From NCBI GenBank assembly GCA_964035545.1, contig OZ037773.1, positions 10,480,251-10,544,250 of the forward strand: a DNA stretch of 64,000 nucleotides, in the 5' to 3' direction. A program made the position numbers and the translations under genes. Below, piece after piece: positions 1 through 14,713 of this stretch (its first letter is position 1; every line of letters starts with the position of its first letter). The notes beneath the pieces were generated by a model. It was not told the origin of the DNA. It saw only the letters and a list, made by a program, of their open reading frames with translations, and did not search any database. The stretch is from Bugula neritina (Eukaryota; Bryozoa; Gymnolaemata; Cheilostomatida; Bugulidae).

Positions 1-361
1 GCGTGGAGTTGGGAATGCGCCTGTGCTTTGGGTTTGTGAGGGCGTCGTCGACGTTGTCGGGGCAAGTAGGGTACATCTCGGTCCTGCTCACACACGGGCG
101 GCCGAGTGTATGCTCGGTCTTGTGCTCGTGTGGGCGACCGAGGGAAATCCCTGTCTTGCTCCCATTCGTCGTACACTTCCTCATTAGGCAAACCTTCAAA
201 GCGGTTTTTGAGTACCCAAGCCGAAGGTTCTGGCGGGCCTTGCGGCCGACTAACTCTCCTTGGGGCTTGCCACTCTGGCGAAGGCGGCCTCCTCACCCGG
301 TTGGGTTTGGGCCTTGGCCTCTGCCTGGGAGGGTTAAACCAGGGCCCACGGTCGGCGGAAG
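1..361 (-). CDS. Start of a -1 frame downstream of gag (gag-pol junction), cut by window edge
   Basis: The gag frame stops at 362-364. The minus-strand frame shifted by -1 relative to gag is open from there to the window edge, about 120 codons. The product is rich in Pro, Arg and Gln and includes the segment WVLKNRFEGLPNEEVYDEWE. Ty3-type elements often express pol by -1 frameshifting, and an Arg/Pro-rich linker ahead of protease would fit. No protease or reverse-transcriptase motif is reached before the sequence ends, so the assignment rests on position and the open frame. Confidence 0.4.
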
Positions 362-1237
362 TTACCGTGGGCCATTGCCGTTTAACTGCCTCCCCCTGCC
401 ATGGGGGCAACTTCGTATGAAGTGCCCGCCACTACCACAGCCCCAGCATACTCTGGGGCGCCGCCTCTCGTCGACATTCGTCGGCAACCCTCGGGGTCTC
501 TCGACTGTCGACTGCTGGCGTAGCTGCCTGATCTCGGCCAACAGCTCCCGAACCAGACTCGTGGTCAAGTCAGTTGGTTCATCGGCTGCTGCCGTAGCGA
601 CATGCACAGCTGTCTTTGCCGGCGACGTCGACATGTCGTCGTCGGCTCCGACTTGCTGTATTGCCGTACCAGGCCGGCACGTACTGTCGGCTTGGAAATA
701 TGCATTCCCAAGCCTTAGAGCTCTCTCCATAGTCTCAACCTCGGCCACCAACAGATGTTGTTTCAGCCCGAGGTTGTTAATCGACTGGAGGAATGCGTCC
801 AGTGCCAGACTCTGTCGACTGTCGGCAGGCAAGTCGCCATAGGCGACTTGTGCCAGTCGTTCGACTACAGTGGCGTGCTCTCGCAGATTAGTCTTTGGAT
901 TTCTCCTTAGACTCTGCAATTGCACGCGGGCATCTCGAGCGGTTAACCCGAACCTGGCTTGTAGTGCCTCTAATATGTCGTCAACGTCCTGGCCTATCCC
1001 ATAAGGTTTGGCCGGCCCCGTCAGACATAACCGTAGCTGGATTAGAGTAACCCTGGGCGGCCATCTGCAGATGGCCGCCACATCACTGAACTCAGTGATG
1101 AATTGCTCCACATCTTCTTCTCCTGAGAAGATGGGAGCCCGCAAGTGGTACCTGTCCATAGGCAGCGCTGGGCCGCCTATGTAATCTTCCTCTACTGCTG
1201 CCGGTTCATGTCGGGGCTCATCGACACCGTCGGCCAT
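362..1237 (-). CDS. gag: Ty3-like retroelement Gag protein (capsid plus CCHC zinc knuckle)
   Basis: This 291-residue ORF starts at an ATG at 1235-1237. Residues about 25-200 form an alpha-helical, capsid-like region with the segments FSGEEDVEQFITEFSDVAAI and LREHATVVERLAQVAYGDLP. Near the C-terminus is one zinc knuckle, CWGCGSGGHFIRSC, matching CX2CX4HX4C, which in this family binds element RNA during particle assembly. A primer-binding site and LTR lie just upstream, so this is the 5' part of an LTR element pointing left out of the window. The frame is intact and the region is GC-richer than its surroundings, suggesting a fairly young insertion. A decayed relative lies at 10159-10926. Confidence 0.85.
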   Translation of the reverse strand: MADGVDEPRHEPAAVEEDYIGGPALPMDRYHLRAPIFSGEEDVEQFITEFSDVAAICRWPPRVTLIQLRLCLTGPAKPYGIGQDVDDILEALQARFGLTARDARVQLQSLRRNPKTNLREHATVVERLAQVAYGDLPADSRQSLALDAFLQSINNLGLKQHLLVAEVETMERALRLGNAYFQADSTCRPGTAIQQVGADDDMSTSPAKTAVHVATAAADEPTDLTTSLVRELLAEIRQLRQQSTVERPRGLPTNVDERRRPRVCWGCGSGGHFIRSCPHGRGRQLNGNGPR

Positions 1238-1274
1238 CTTCTTATTCCCTGGCTAGGGGCATCGGCATAAATTA

Positions 1275-1293
1275 GATCCCACCGCTGCCACCA
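1275..1293 (-). other. Retroelement primer-binding site
   Basis: Reading the minus strand, the LTR ends in ACTACA and is followed by TGGTGGCAGCGGTGGGATC. TGG as the first bases after the LTR, with a TGGGATC end, is typical of Ty3-type primer-binding sites. The priming tRNA cannot be named from the sequence. Confidence 0.5.
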
Positions 1294-1294
1294 C

Positions 1295-1668
1295 TGTAGT
1301 GAATTTTGCTAGTTCACTATTATGTTGGGGTTAATTATGCACAATTACCACGCCAGGTTCAAGTAGATAAGAAGGGTTTATTTAATACAATTATATAACA
1401 GTAAGATAAAACGGGTACAACAATAACTATTACTATCATTACATAATTAGAGCAATATAATTCACAACTATAATCAAGTGGGTCCCAAGCTGCTCTGCCA
1501 GCTAGCAGTTAGCGTGCTACCTTAACGCATGTAGCCACGCCCAGTCCTCAGAGGTAGCGTGCCTGATTGGCTCCCACACATCAAGCCACTGTCGGCCTAG
1601 CCAGCCGATGTCGACCTAACCACAGAATGTCGACCTAGTCACAGAATGTCGACCTAGCCGTACTGTCA
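1295..1668 (-). mobile_element. 5' LTR of the gag element (outer edge approximate)
   Basis: The inner edge is set by the terminal CA next to the primer-binding site. The outer edge near 1668 is placed at a TGACAG start, giving about 374 bp; no second LTR is in the window to confirm it. The outer part holds a short tandem repeat (GAATGTCGACCTAG, about 22-bp period, three copies). The LTR ends about 60 bp from the inferred stop of the neighbouring HEPN-like gene. Confidence 0.4.
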
Positions 1669-1731
1669 CTAATTAGAGTATACCGTTTCGATATACTCTA
1701 CTATTAAAATCCATTACACTATGTCATGTTT

Positions 1732-4385
<2,654 letters not shown>

Positions 4386-4440
4386 GATATACCATCAGCT
4401 TATATTTGATGATCTAAATTCAAATCAAAAGATGAATGTA

Positions 4441-4883
4441 CAGAATATACAGTACATCACTTGTATGTGGTAATACTGCAGACTATACAGTACATCACTT
4501 GTATATGGTAATACTACAGACTATACAGTACATCACTTGTATATGGTAATACTACAGACTATACAGTACATCACTTGTATATGGTAATACTACAGAATAT
4601 ACAGTACATCACTTGTATATGGTAATACTACAGAATATACAGTACATCACTTGTATATGGTAATACTACAGAATATACAGTACATCACTTGTATATGGTA
4701 ATACTACAGACTATACAGTACATCACTTGTATATGGTAATACTACAGAATATACAGTACATCACTTGTATATGGTAATACTACAGAATATACAGTACATC
4801 ACTTGTATATGGTAATACTACAGACTATACAGTACATCACTTGTATATGGTAATACTACATACTATACAGTACATCACTTGTA
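4441..4883. repeat. 38-bp satellite, left segment (about 12 units)
   Basis: Tandem units contain TACAGTACATCACTTGTATA followed by TGGTAATACTACAGACTA. This continues at 6201 after a transposon insertion. It lies between the inferred 5'-UTR exon and the first coding exon of the first HEPN-like gene, so it is probably intronic. Confidence 0.95.
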
Positions 4884-6200
4884 GGGGTAACGGGGGCACA
4901 ACGGGCCGAATTTTGCATTTGTTGCTCTCATTCGTCTGTTTTCCAAGTTACTAGTTCAATAATTTCTAGTCGTAATGCTGCATCTGTTGTCTATTACAGG
5001 TACCAGTTTGTTGTTTCTATCTCTCTCACAACTTTCAGAATAATGAAATTTTCATGACGAAAAAATTGGCCCATTGTGCCCCGGTACCGGGGTACAATGG
5101 GCCACTGGGTGGGACACAACAAATATATTGAAATTTTGCGTATTTTGTTACACCTGATCTTTATTTATTTAATATTACAAATAAATAAAGATACTCTTTC
5201 AGATCTACAGCAAAATTCATGTTTTAGCTGTACAGTTTGTGCCACTACGAATAGGAGAGGAAGGCAAAATCAAATGCGCGTCACTCGGTTCTGCAGTGCC
5301 ATTACCATTACTGTTTAAAACTAAAAATGTTTTGTTATTTTCACTTCAGAGCAACGTTTATTAAAAAAAACTTTACTAACATGTACTACAAAATTCTGAG
5401 TGAACTTTTTTCTATGAACTGTAGCTAAAGTGCATGCATGGCTTCCGTTTGTGACTGGAGTTCGGAAGGGAGAGGGGGGAGCAAATGAGCAAATCACAAT
5501 TTATTTTAGTCAAATACATATATATTCTCTTAATGGTGTAATATATAATGATTATCATGACTATGTACTAGTAGCAACAGCAGAGTGTTTTGTATTATGT
5601 ATAAAATGGCAAAGCTTTAACCTCACCAGATGTATGTATTATGGGAGCTTCACCTTGTAGTTTGGTAGTCTTACCATGAAGTCTTTGATATTTTACAAAA
5701 AGGTCAGAAATGGCTATATTTAAAGATTTTAGTAACAGTTCAACCAACTTTTTGGGCAAACAAACTAATAACAGTGATCAGGGTGCAATAATCAGGTGGC
5801 CCATTGTGCCCCATTCAGCGTGGCCCATTGTGCCCCGTGTGGCCAAATTGAAAATAAATGTGCCTCAAGGAAAATTTATTTCAGTGTCTGCTGTTATACT
5901 AGTTAAGCAATGTAGAAACAAGCAATGGCAACAATCTCAGTAAAATCTAGGCTTCTTGCCTTTGAGTGTAAAAAGTTATAAGGCTTTAACGACATCCTAA
6001 AAAAATTACAAAAAGTAGGTAAAAACAGTTTTTTACTCGCCTTTTCAACACGTATGTTCCGCAAGTGTTGAAACTACAAAGGCTGAATGATTATGTCAAT
6101 ATCTTTTTATGAAAAAAAATTCACAACTCTAAGTCAATAAGTTCTCTCACAATTTGGCTGGCTTTTTGTACCCCTATGACCGTTGTGCCCCCGTTACCCC
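4884..6200. mobile_element. Non-autonomous DNA transposon with TA target duplication, inserted in the satellite
   Basis: The ends are perfect inverted repeats of 21 bp beginning GGGGTAACGGGGGCACAAC. The element is flanked by TA on both sides, and removing it with one TA restores a normal satellite unit (CACTTG-TA-TATGGT). TA duplication points to the Tc1/mariner/pogo group. Inside, the 15-mer GGCCCATTGTGCCCC occurs at about 5069, 5799 and 5820, the first copy as one arm of a near-perfect palindrome. No ORF longer than about 80 codons and no transposase motif is visible, so it is non-autonomous or decayed. Confidence 0.85.
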
Positions 6201-7648
6201 TATATGGTAATACTACAGACTATACAGTACATCACTTCTATATGGGTAATACTACAGACTATACAGTACATCACTTGTATATGGTAATACTACAGACTAT
6301 ACAGTACATCACTTGTATATGGTAATACTACAGACTATACAGTACATCACTTCTATATGGGTAATACTACAGACTATACAGTACATCACTTGTATATGGT
6401 AATACTACAGACTATACAGTACATCACTTGTATATGGTAATACTACAGACTATACAGTACATCACTTGTATCTGGTAATACTACAGACTATACAGTACAT
6501 CACTTGTATATGGTAATACTACATACTATACAGTACATCACTTGTATATGGTAATACTACAGACTATACAGTACATCACTTCTATATGGGTAATACTACA
6601 GACTATACAGTACATCACTTGTATATGGTAATACTACAGACTATACAGTACATCACTTGTATATGGTAGTACTACAGACTATACAGTACATCACTTGTAT
6701 ATGGTAATACTACATACTATACAGTACATCACTTGTATCTGGTAATACTACAGACTATACAGTACATCACTTGTATATGGTAATACTACAGACTATACAG
6801 TACATCACTTGTATATGGTAATACTACAGACTATACAGTACATCACTTGTATATGGTAATACTACAGAATATACAGTACATCACTTGTATCTGGTAATAC
6901 TACAGACTATACAGTACATCACTTGTATATGGTAATACTACATACTATACAGTACATCACTTGTATATGGTAATACTACATACTATACAGTACATCACTT
7001 GTATATGGTAATACTACATACTATACAGTACATCACTTGTATCTGGTAATACTACAGACTATACATTACATCACTTGTATCTGGTAATACTACAGACTAT
7101 ACAGTACATCACTTGTATATGGTAATACTACAGACTATACAGTACATCACTTGTATATGGTAATACTACAGACTATACAGTACATCACTTGTATATGGTA
7201 ATACTACAGACTATACAGTATATCACTTGTATATGGTAATACTACAGACTATACAGTACATTACTTGTATATGGTAATACTACAGACTATACAGTACATC
7301 ACTTGTATATGGTAATACTACAGACTATACAGTACATCACTTGTATATGGTAATACTACAGACTATACAGTACATCACTTGTATATGGTAATACTACAGA
7401 CTATACAGTATATCACTTGTATATGGTAATACTACAGACTATACAGTACATCACTTGTATATGGTAATACTACAAACTATACAGTACATCACTTGTATAT
7501 GGTAATACTACAGACTATACAGTACATCACTTGTATATGGTAATACTACAGACTATACAGTACATCACTTGTATATGGTAATACTACAGACTATACAGTA
7601 CATCACTTGTATATGGTAATACTACAGACTATACAGTACATCACTTGT
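6201..7648. repeat. 38-bp satellite, right segment (about 38 units)
   Basis: Continuation of the array at 4441 with the same 38-bp period. Units differ by single bases (CTATAC or ATATAC, TATATGG or TATCTGG, GTATAT or CTATATGGG). The same unit makes up the array at 21956-25316. Confidence 0.97.
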
Positions 7649-7947
7649 GTATGTATAGAAACTATTTGTACAAACTGAGAGGAAGTTTCTAGAACTTCTA
7701 CCAAACACAAAGCATCACCTTAACTCAGTACCACCCATTGGAAAAACAGTCTGACAAACACAAATCACATTAAATGATAATTCTTCTCCATTATTGCATG
7801 TTTCATAATATAGTGTGAGTACTGAAGGGTTAGGTGCATAAATGAGATGTCAGACTCTCAGATACTTTACATAAATAAACATCATATAGCTTATAATCTT
7901 ATTCAGTACCTTTCTGGTGGCACAATAAAATAACTGCTGAATCATAC

Positions 7948-8043
7948 CTATTTAGAAGTTTGAGCTGTCAACTTTTATCTGCTCTCCGTGAAGTGTCACT
8001 GCAGTAGTAGATACATGAGTAGTTATATTCTTGTTAAACCAAT
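7948..8043 (-). promoter_or_regulatory. Inferred 5'-UTR exon and CCAAT-bearing promoter of HEPN-like gene 1
   Basis: This block and 25623-25715 are clearly homologous while the DNA between each block and its gene is satellite. On the minus strand each has an inverted CCAAT (CCAAT at 8039-8043 on the plus strand) followed about 90 bp later by a splice-donor-like sequence (ATAG then GTATGATT here; AAAG then GTAAGATT in the second copy). Conservation at the same relative position suggests a non-coding first exon. No TATA box is obvious. RNA data would be needed to place the start site. Confidence 0.45.
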
Positions 8044-8429
8044 CAAATGACATGCTCTTCATATTCCTCCGCACTAGTATTGTTACCTTAACAAATCACA
8101 TTTCACTCAAGGAATATTGTCAAGCATAGAATCGTTTATTGACTATGATGAAAATAAACAGAGTAACAAAACAGTTTTGTAGAGCCACTATATGATAAGA
8201 TATCCTTAGTTTTATCTTGTCATATGTTTGCGGCATAAACAGTAAAAATAGCAGATATGAACTGCCACGTCTATGTTTTTGTCACTTCATTGTTCGAAGT
8301 TAATCAAATGCATAATACGTTGTTTTATGGGTTGTTTTATTCATTCTATGATACTCCTATATGTGTCTCCACTGCTGGCCATTATTTGTTTAGTATAATA
8401 ATCTCTATTTATGCAGCCTTGAAGCTATA

Positions 8430-9032
8430 TATACTGTATATACAAGACAGTACATTGTATATCTGTATATAACTATATATACTGTATACAAGACAGTACA
8501 TTGTATATCTGTATATAACTATATATACTGTATACAAGACAGTACATTGTATATCTGTATAACTATATATACTGTATATACAAGACAGTACACTGTATAT
8601 CTGTATAACTATATATACTGTATACAATACAGTACATTGTATATCTGTATAACTATATATACTGTATACAAGACAGTACATTGTATATCTGTATAACTAT
8701 ATATATATATATTGCATACAAGACAGTACATTGTATATCTGTATAACTATATATACTGTATACAATACAGTACATTGTATATCTGTATAACTATATACAC
8801 TGTATACAAGACAGTACACTGTATATATGTATGTCTATATATACTGTATATACAATACAGTACATTGTATATCTGTATAACTATATATACTGTATACAAA
8901 ACAGTACACTGTATATCTGTATAACTATATATACTGTATACAAGACAATACATTGTATATCTGTATAACTATATATACTGTATACAAGACAGTACACTGT
9001 ATATCTGTATAACTATATATACTGTATACAAG
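8430..9032. repeat. Minisatellite of about 43-46 bp, 14 units
   Basis: Units contain GACAGTACATTGTATATCTG and ACTATATATACTGTATA. The array lies upstream of the leader of HEPN-like gene 1. The second gene has only a stub (about 26095-26125) at the matching place, so the array expanded in one copy only. Short ORFs here are repeat translation. Confidence 0.95.
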
Positions 9033-9044
9033 ACGGTTGTATTA

Positions 9045-9690
9045 TTAGTAGAACTGCTGTCAACTGCATAATGTATGAATTGAGTGACAAGTATCGACAT
9101 AGTAATCAATAAATGCTGCAGAGAGAAGTTTATCTGAATATAAGGGGAGTCCCCCTGCATACTATTGTCTAACCTGATCAGGTATTTACTCTCATAGTAA
9201 TCTATACAGATGAGCAGTTCAAATAATATATAACAATAGAACCTTTCTATTACTGATGTCAGCATGCACATATCACATTAACTTGTGATATTATCACTTT
9301 TAGACTATGACTATATGCTATTTTTATAACTAACGCTATTACCCTACCCTATAACTATTGATTATCCAGTGTATCCTTTTACAGAGTTTAGCCTTTACTT
9401 GTTGTTTGAGTAAATAAAGGGGGCACCTTACCTGAAAGTAAGGGGGGTCCCCTGTATACATCATCATATGACTTATATACTCTCAGTCTATCAGTATAAG
9501 TATACATTTTCTTATCAATATGAGTTCTACTTATAGTCACTGGAGAGTTTTATTTTATATCTGCATTACATTGAATATATTTCTGTAGTTGATTATATTA
9601 CATATTTCTGCGGTTGCAGAGTGCATATATGCTCATACACTACTAACATGTTATATCTGACATATCTTATTGTAATATTGCAAAGATTTG
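9045..9690. repeat. Dispersed repeat, copy A
   Basis: About 650 bp matching copies at 10947-15508 (split) and 26878-27720. Diagnostic landmarks are AAGGGGAGTCCCCCTGCATA near the left, GGGCACCTTACCTGAAAGTA in the middle, and a run of TTTCTGCAG-containing units at the right. No ORF is seen. It could be a non-autonomous element or, for copies A and C, part of the segmental duplication carrying the HEPN-like genes. Confidence 0.7.
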
Positions 9691-10158
9691 CAGTTCAATC
9701 AGAAGCAACACAACTCCTATGCTACGCATTGCTACACTAGCTTAGTCATTAGAGTTGATCCTGACGAGACGCGAAGTTACCTTCCAACCTAATCACAATG
9801 ATATCATATGGATTGGTTAATGATCATCTGATCATCCTTGCATTAGAACAGCTGCGCACTTATAGAAAGACTATGATGCGCCAGCCCCACGCCGTCTTAG
9901 AGTAGATCTGGCTTAACTAAGTAGTTTGTGTTCATGCTAACAATTATGTAGTTTACTATTTCTTGTAACGTTTTCACCTACAATTATATAATTTGTGTAC
10001 AGTTAATCTTCTCTCTATACTCGACATTCTGAATTGTTAATCTGAAAGCATCTTATCTTAAATATCCACACATATTGTGAACCTTATAAATTCACAACAG
10101 TGATGACAGTAGTGAAATGAATTTAAGACTGATGCTCCTGACCAAGGAGTAGAAGAGT
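9691..10158. other. Spacer without recognisable features
   Basis: Unique AT-rich sequence between dispersed-repeat copy A and the gag remnant. I see no splice-bounded ORF, RNA gene or repeat in it. Confidence 0.5.
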
Positions 10159-10926
10159 ATGGCAAGTGAAGACTATAGAGGCGCCTTTCATCCAAAGCTG
10201 ATTGAAGACAAACCGGCAGCTGTGGAGGATATCATAGGCGACACATGGACAGGTATTATTTGCGGGTTCCCACCTTCTGCGAAGAGAAAGATGTGGAGCA
10301 ATTTATTGCTGCGTTCAGCGATGTGGCAGCCATCTGTAGATGTCACTCTGATATAGTTGCGGCTATCTCTGAGAGGAACAGCCAAACCTTACGGTATCAG
10401 CCCGGTATCTTCGAGGCATTGAGAGACTGGTTTGGGCGCACTGCTCAAGATGTGTGTGTAAAGTTACAAGGCGTGATCCTAAAGCACTCTTGAGAGAACA
10501 CGCAACTGTAGTTGAACGGCTGGTGCAAGTCGCTTATGGCGATTTGCCGGTAGAAGGCCGGACGAGTTCAGTGCTAGAGGCGTTTCTCCAGCCGGTCAAC
10601 AGCATCTGCTTGAAAAGGTATTTGCTGGTAGCCAAACTTGACACAATGGAGAGGGCCCTTCAATTTGGAAATGCCTATTTCTAAGCCGATAGCACATGTC
10701 GGCCTGGGGTGAACGCGCAGCAAGTGGAGGCTGGCAACAAGTTGAGTACAAGTTTGGTCAAGGAGCTCCTGATCAAAATTAGGTATCTGCGACAACAGCC
10801 AGTCGCCGACAGCCTTTTCAGCTGTTGGCAGACATCCCGTAGTTGTTGGGGGTGTGGTAGTGGAGAACATTTCCTTAGAAGCTGTCCCTACAGTGAGAGG
10901 AAACGGTTAAACCTCGACGGCCCATA
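10159..10926 (+). pseudogene. Decayed gag of the same Ty3-like family
   Basis: The plus strand carries fragments of the Gag encoded at 362-1237, spread over shifted frames: FCEEKDVEQFIAAFSDVAAI, then LREHATVVERLVQVAYGDLP, then the zinc knuckle CWGCGSGEHFLRSC. At least two frame changes (near 10250 and 10455) and an in-frame stop after FGNAYF (near 10682) break it. No LTR or pol is adjacent. Element order matches gag, so this is an old truncated insertion. Confidence 0.85.
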
Positions 10927-10946
10927 GGCCTCAGTTCATATATATT

Positions 10947-11175
10947 TGACTATACTAAATGCTGCAGAGAGAGGAATTTATATGAATAATATACAAGGGG
11001 AGTCCCCTTGGCATACTATTGTCTAACCTGACCAGGTATTTACTCTCATAATAATCTATACAATTTGCAGTCAGCAGTTCAAATAATGTATAACAATAGA
11101 ACCTTTCTATTGCTGATGTCAGCATGCACATATCACATTAACTTTTGATATTATCACATTTACACTATGGCTATA
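10947..11175. repeat. Dispersed repeat, copy B, left part
   Basis: Matches copies A and C from the ATGCTGCAGAGAG landmark onward, then is interrupted at 11175 by the TIR element. It resumes at 14714. Confidence 0.75.
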
Positions 11176-14100
11176 TAGTCTAGAAGTAACCTCCCAAAAA
11201 GTGCTCAAAAAATTGGCTTATTACACTTTACTAGGTGGCCACTCAAAAAAAGTTGTTTTTAGATCAAAATTTTGTGCTGATTCTGAATCTACAAACTCTA
11301 GAATTCTATCTCTACCCAAACTCAAGATATTGCAAAAAACAAATCGGCATTTGTGAATTGTGCAAAATAGTATCCAATTTTATCAAGCTATCTTGAAGAA
11401 AAAATATTTGTTAAAATACCAAAAATAATTGCCTCTTACTTAGAATTCTATGCTGATACTGAATTTAAAGACTGCAAGAGGCTATCTCAAATTATAACCA
11501 AGTTGTTTATATAAACATATATAGTCTAGAAGTAACCTCCCAAAAAGTGCTCAAAAAATTGGCTTATTACACTTTACTAAATGGCCACTCAAAAAAAGTT
11601 GTTTTTAGATCAGAATTTTGTGCTGATTCTGAATCTACAAACTTTAAAATTCTATCTCTACCCAAACTCAAGTTATTGCAAAAAACAAATCGACATTTTA
11701 GATGGGTGATAAAAAGAAATGTGGATTGTGCAAAATAGTATCCAATTTTATCAAGCTATCTTGAAGAAAAAATATTTGCTGAAATACCAAAAATAATTGC
11801 CTCTTACTTAGAATTCTATGCTGATATTGAATTTATAAAGACTGCAAGACACTATCTCAAATTAAAACCAAGTTGTTTATATAAACATATGTGTTTGTTA
11901 TGAATCGACATATATTGCATGAGGCATAAGCATGCAGAATAATCATGTATGACCAAGCTATTTATACAAAAATAAAAACAAAGTCATGCTGATGTGTGAA
12001 AAAACTATATTATTTATAAAATTATAGTACAAAATAAATGTTGAAATGAATAAGTATTGAAATCTTTTGAGCTCAGCCCAAGTGAACCATTTGCTATAGT
12101 CTGTGGGTAGCCGTTGAACGTCTGCAAAAATCAACAAGATTTTGTAAAATTATTTAGAGGAACAGAAGCATGACAGATTATCAAAATCAAATTGGTTGCA
12201 GCAAAATATATAACAAATGTCTAAAAATAGTGCTTTATTATGAAAAAGTATTCTCGTCACCATTGTCACTGCCATCAGTCTCATCAGTTTTATCCCCAAT
12301 ATAGAGCTTCTTCTCAGACAATCCTTACATTGACAAACATCAGTGTATGCACTGCATTTGAGACTTCTGACATCCACATCTTGATATGTTGCAGCTGGTC
12401 TTACAGGAGCAGTTTAAACTTTGCAATATACATGTTCAGGTACGGAAGCTTGAATCTTTTTATAATATTCTGGGGGTAATGCATCAATATAGGCTGTTGT
12501 CACTCTTCTCCAAATGGCTGCCTGATAATTTGCTCTTTTTACATGCAAATTTAATTCATCATTTGTTGGAGGCAAACTCTATTAAGTTATTTTAGACGGT
12601 GAACGAAATACAGAGTATCAGACATTATCTATATATGGATTTCCTGCTCCATAAAGCTTATAGACAAATTGTTCTACTTCAGCCGCTGTGATTGCTTACA
12701 GCTTAAAATACTTCCCAAGGTGTTCAAAGTTTCCCATACATTATGGATATTTTCTCAAAAAAGAGTAGGCTGTGCGCTATCATTTTCCATAAAAAGCACT
12801 ATAGTCGAATAAAAACCTGTTAAAGCATGAAATCTACCAAGTGCTGCACACAACTGTGGTCTGGATTTATTTGCTGCAATGTTGACATCCAAATATCTAT
12901 AATATGATTATGGTTTCCTCCCAGATAGACACTATTTTTATTTTGTTACCATATATATTAATATTACCTATATAACTGATGAATTGATTGCTAATATGCT
13001 AATAGCTATATGTAGCTAATACATATACTAATACTAATACTAATACTAATATAGTAATACATTAATAATAGACACTATCTTTAATGGATACTTAATAGCA
13101 AAATATATTTTCAAACATCAGACAAGATGTATAAAATAATATACAAAATTAAAAGTTAATGCAAATCAAAAAAATTTATTTATGTGCTAAATAACAAGCA
13201 ATTGATCCAAGTTTATTTAAATATACATATATTTCAATAATATTAAAATAAGTTGCACATGAAAATACATTTTACCAAAATAAATAACTAGCGTCTAAAT
13301 AGGAACTTTAGTCTAGCCTCTATCTGGCATGACACCATGATTACCACACCAGTGAAAAAAAAATTGGTAAGAAAGTAATGTTTTGCAAATAGCGAGACTT
13401 AGGATGAAAGATTGAGATTTGATTATTACACGTGAGATTATGATGTTCATAAGATATTTTGCATGTAACAAAGTTTGTGTATCTGCTTCCTCATGATCTA
13501 ATTGTAAGCATTTGAGTTCTGCTTTCTTAGGAATTCCACCATGTTTGGTAAAATTGTAGCGAACGCAATTTTTTTTGGTATGCATCAACTATAATAACCA
13601 TATTGTTCTCTAAAATATTTTTACTCCATGTTTCACGAAAAAATGCACCAGTCTCAAACTCAGCTTATTTTATTTGCTGATAAGAAATTATTATTTTTGT
13701 AACAAATGGCACACATGAAAAAAGTACATGCCTATGATTTTTGAATGAGGCAGCCCAAGATCATTTTTCTAATGGGTGGTCTAAACTTAACCATATATAT
13801 TAAACATTATAGGAAAGCTTTAGGGTATTTCTTCTGAGATAAATTGGCTCTATAGTCATTATATCAAGATAGTATAAAAATATGCATTTTAACCAATAGC
13901 ATTGTTTTAAAAACCAGATTGCTTATGTATATATAGTTCAGCCTAAATTTATTAGCAAAGCTCAATTGTACACATTTAAAATATTATCTTCCGGAGTCCA
14001 GATCAACTAGCTCATGCTTCTCATTACTTTTTTGTAAAAGTAGTTATTATATAATAAAAACGGTGAAGAAAATCATTATCAGACACAGCTTTACTTATAA

Positions 14101-14713
14101 TTCGCCTTTTTTATAGCCGTTCAATAATAATGTTTGCCTTATAACTAATAAACCCATTCCTTTGTTTGTTTTCGTCCAAATAATCCACTTTTTTCAGATT
14201 TTTTCACAAGAAAATCACTAGAAATAAACTCAGAGAAGTGAAAAACACATCTATGATTATCTGCAAGAGTTTTTGCTTGTATATATAATAAACTAGCTTC
14301 AATAATTTCAAGGTAATATTTAATAGATTTGGACAAAGTTGTGGGGAAACAACTCCTGTAACATTTAAAAGAGTTTTTGTGATTAACCGGGTGAACAGAA
14401 AAATTTAGAGTTGTTATAAAAGAAAAGTGAAAAAAGTATCTATAATTATTAGCAAATTTATTTTGCTTATATAAAATAAATTAGCTTAAATAATTCTAAA
14501 ATATTTAGCCGATTCACAAAAACGTTGAGAGAAAACAACTCCTGATTAATTTTAAAAGTTTGAAGCGTTTTTGTGGCTAACTGGGTGCACAGAACAGTCT
14601 AGAGTTTTCACAGATTAATTAGGACCCTTCAAACTTTCTATTTCTAAAAAAATTGCGTGGCCACCCCTCGAAGTGTAATGAGTGAAAGATAATTGGAGGT
14701 TACTTCTAGACTA
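11176..14713. mobile_element. 3.5-kb TIR DNA element inserted in dispersed-repeat copy B
   Basis: The ends are inverted: TAGTCTAGAAGTAACCTCC at the left and its reverse complement at 14695-14713. Flanking ATA on both sides, compared with uninterrupted copy A (CTATATGCT), supports a 3-bp target duplication, though TA cannot be excluded. The left end is duplicated: 11176-11515 recurs at 11521-11890. Inside, the minus-strand fragment at 13588-13313 contains LDHEEADTQTLLHAKYL, a motif I associate with multicopy uncharacterised invertebrate proteins. No intact transposase is visible, so the superfamily is unassigned. Confidence 0.7.

Noticed and set aside
3-842. Plus-strand ORF of 279 codons at the left edge
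   Set aside because: It is the complement of gag and its downstream frame, with no recognisable protein features.
4441-7648. Possible CRISPR-like array
   Set aside because: Units are contiguous with no unique spacers; this is a satellite in an animal genome.
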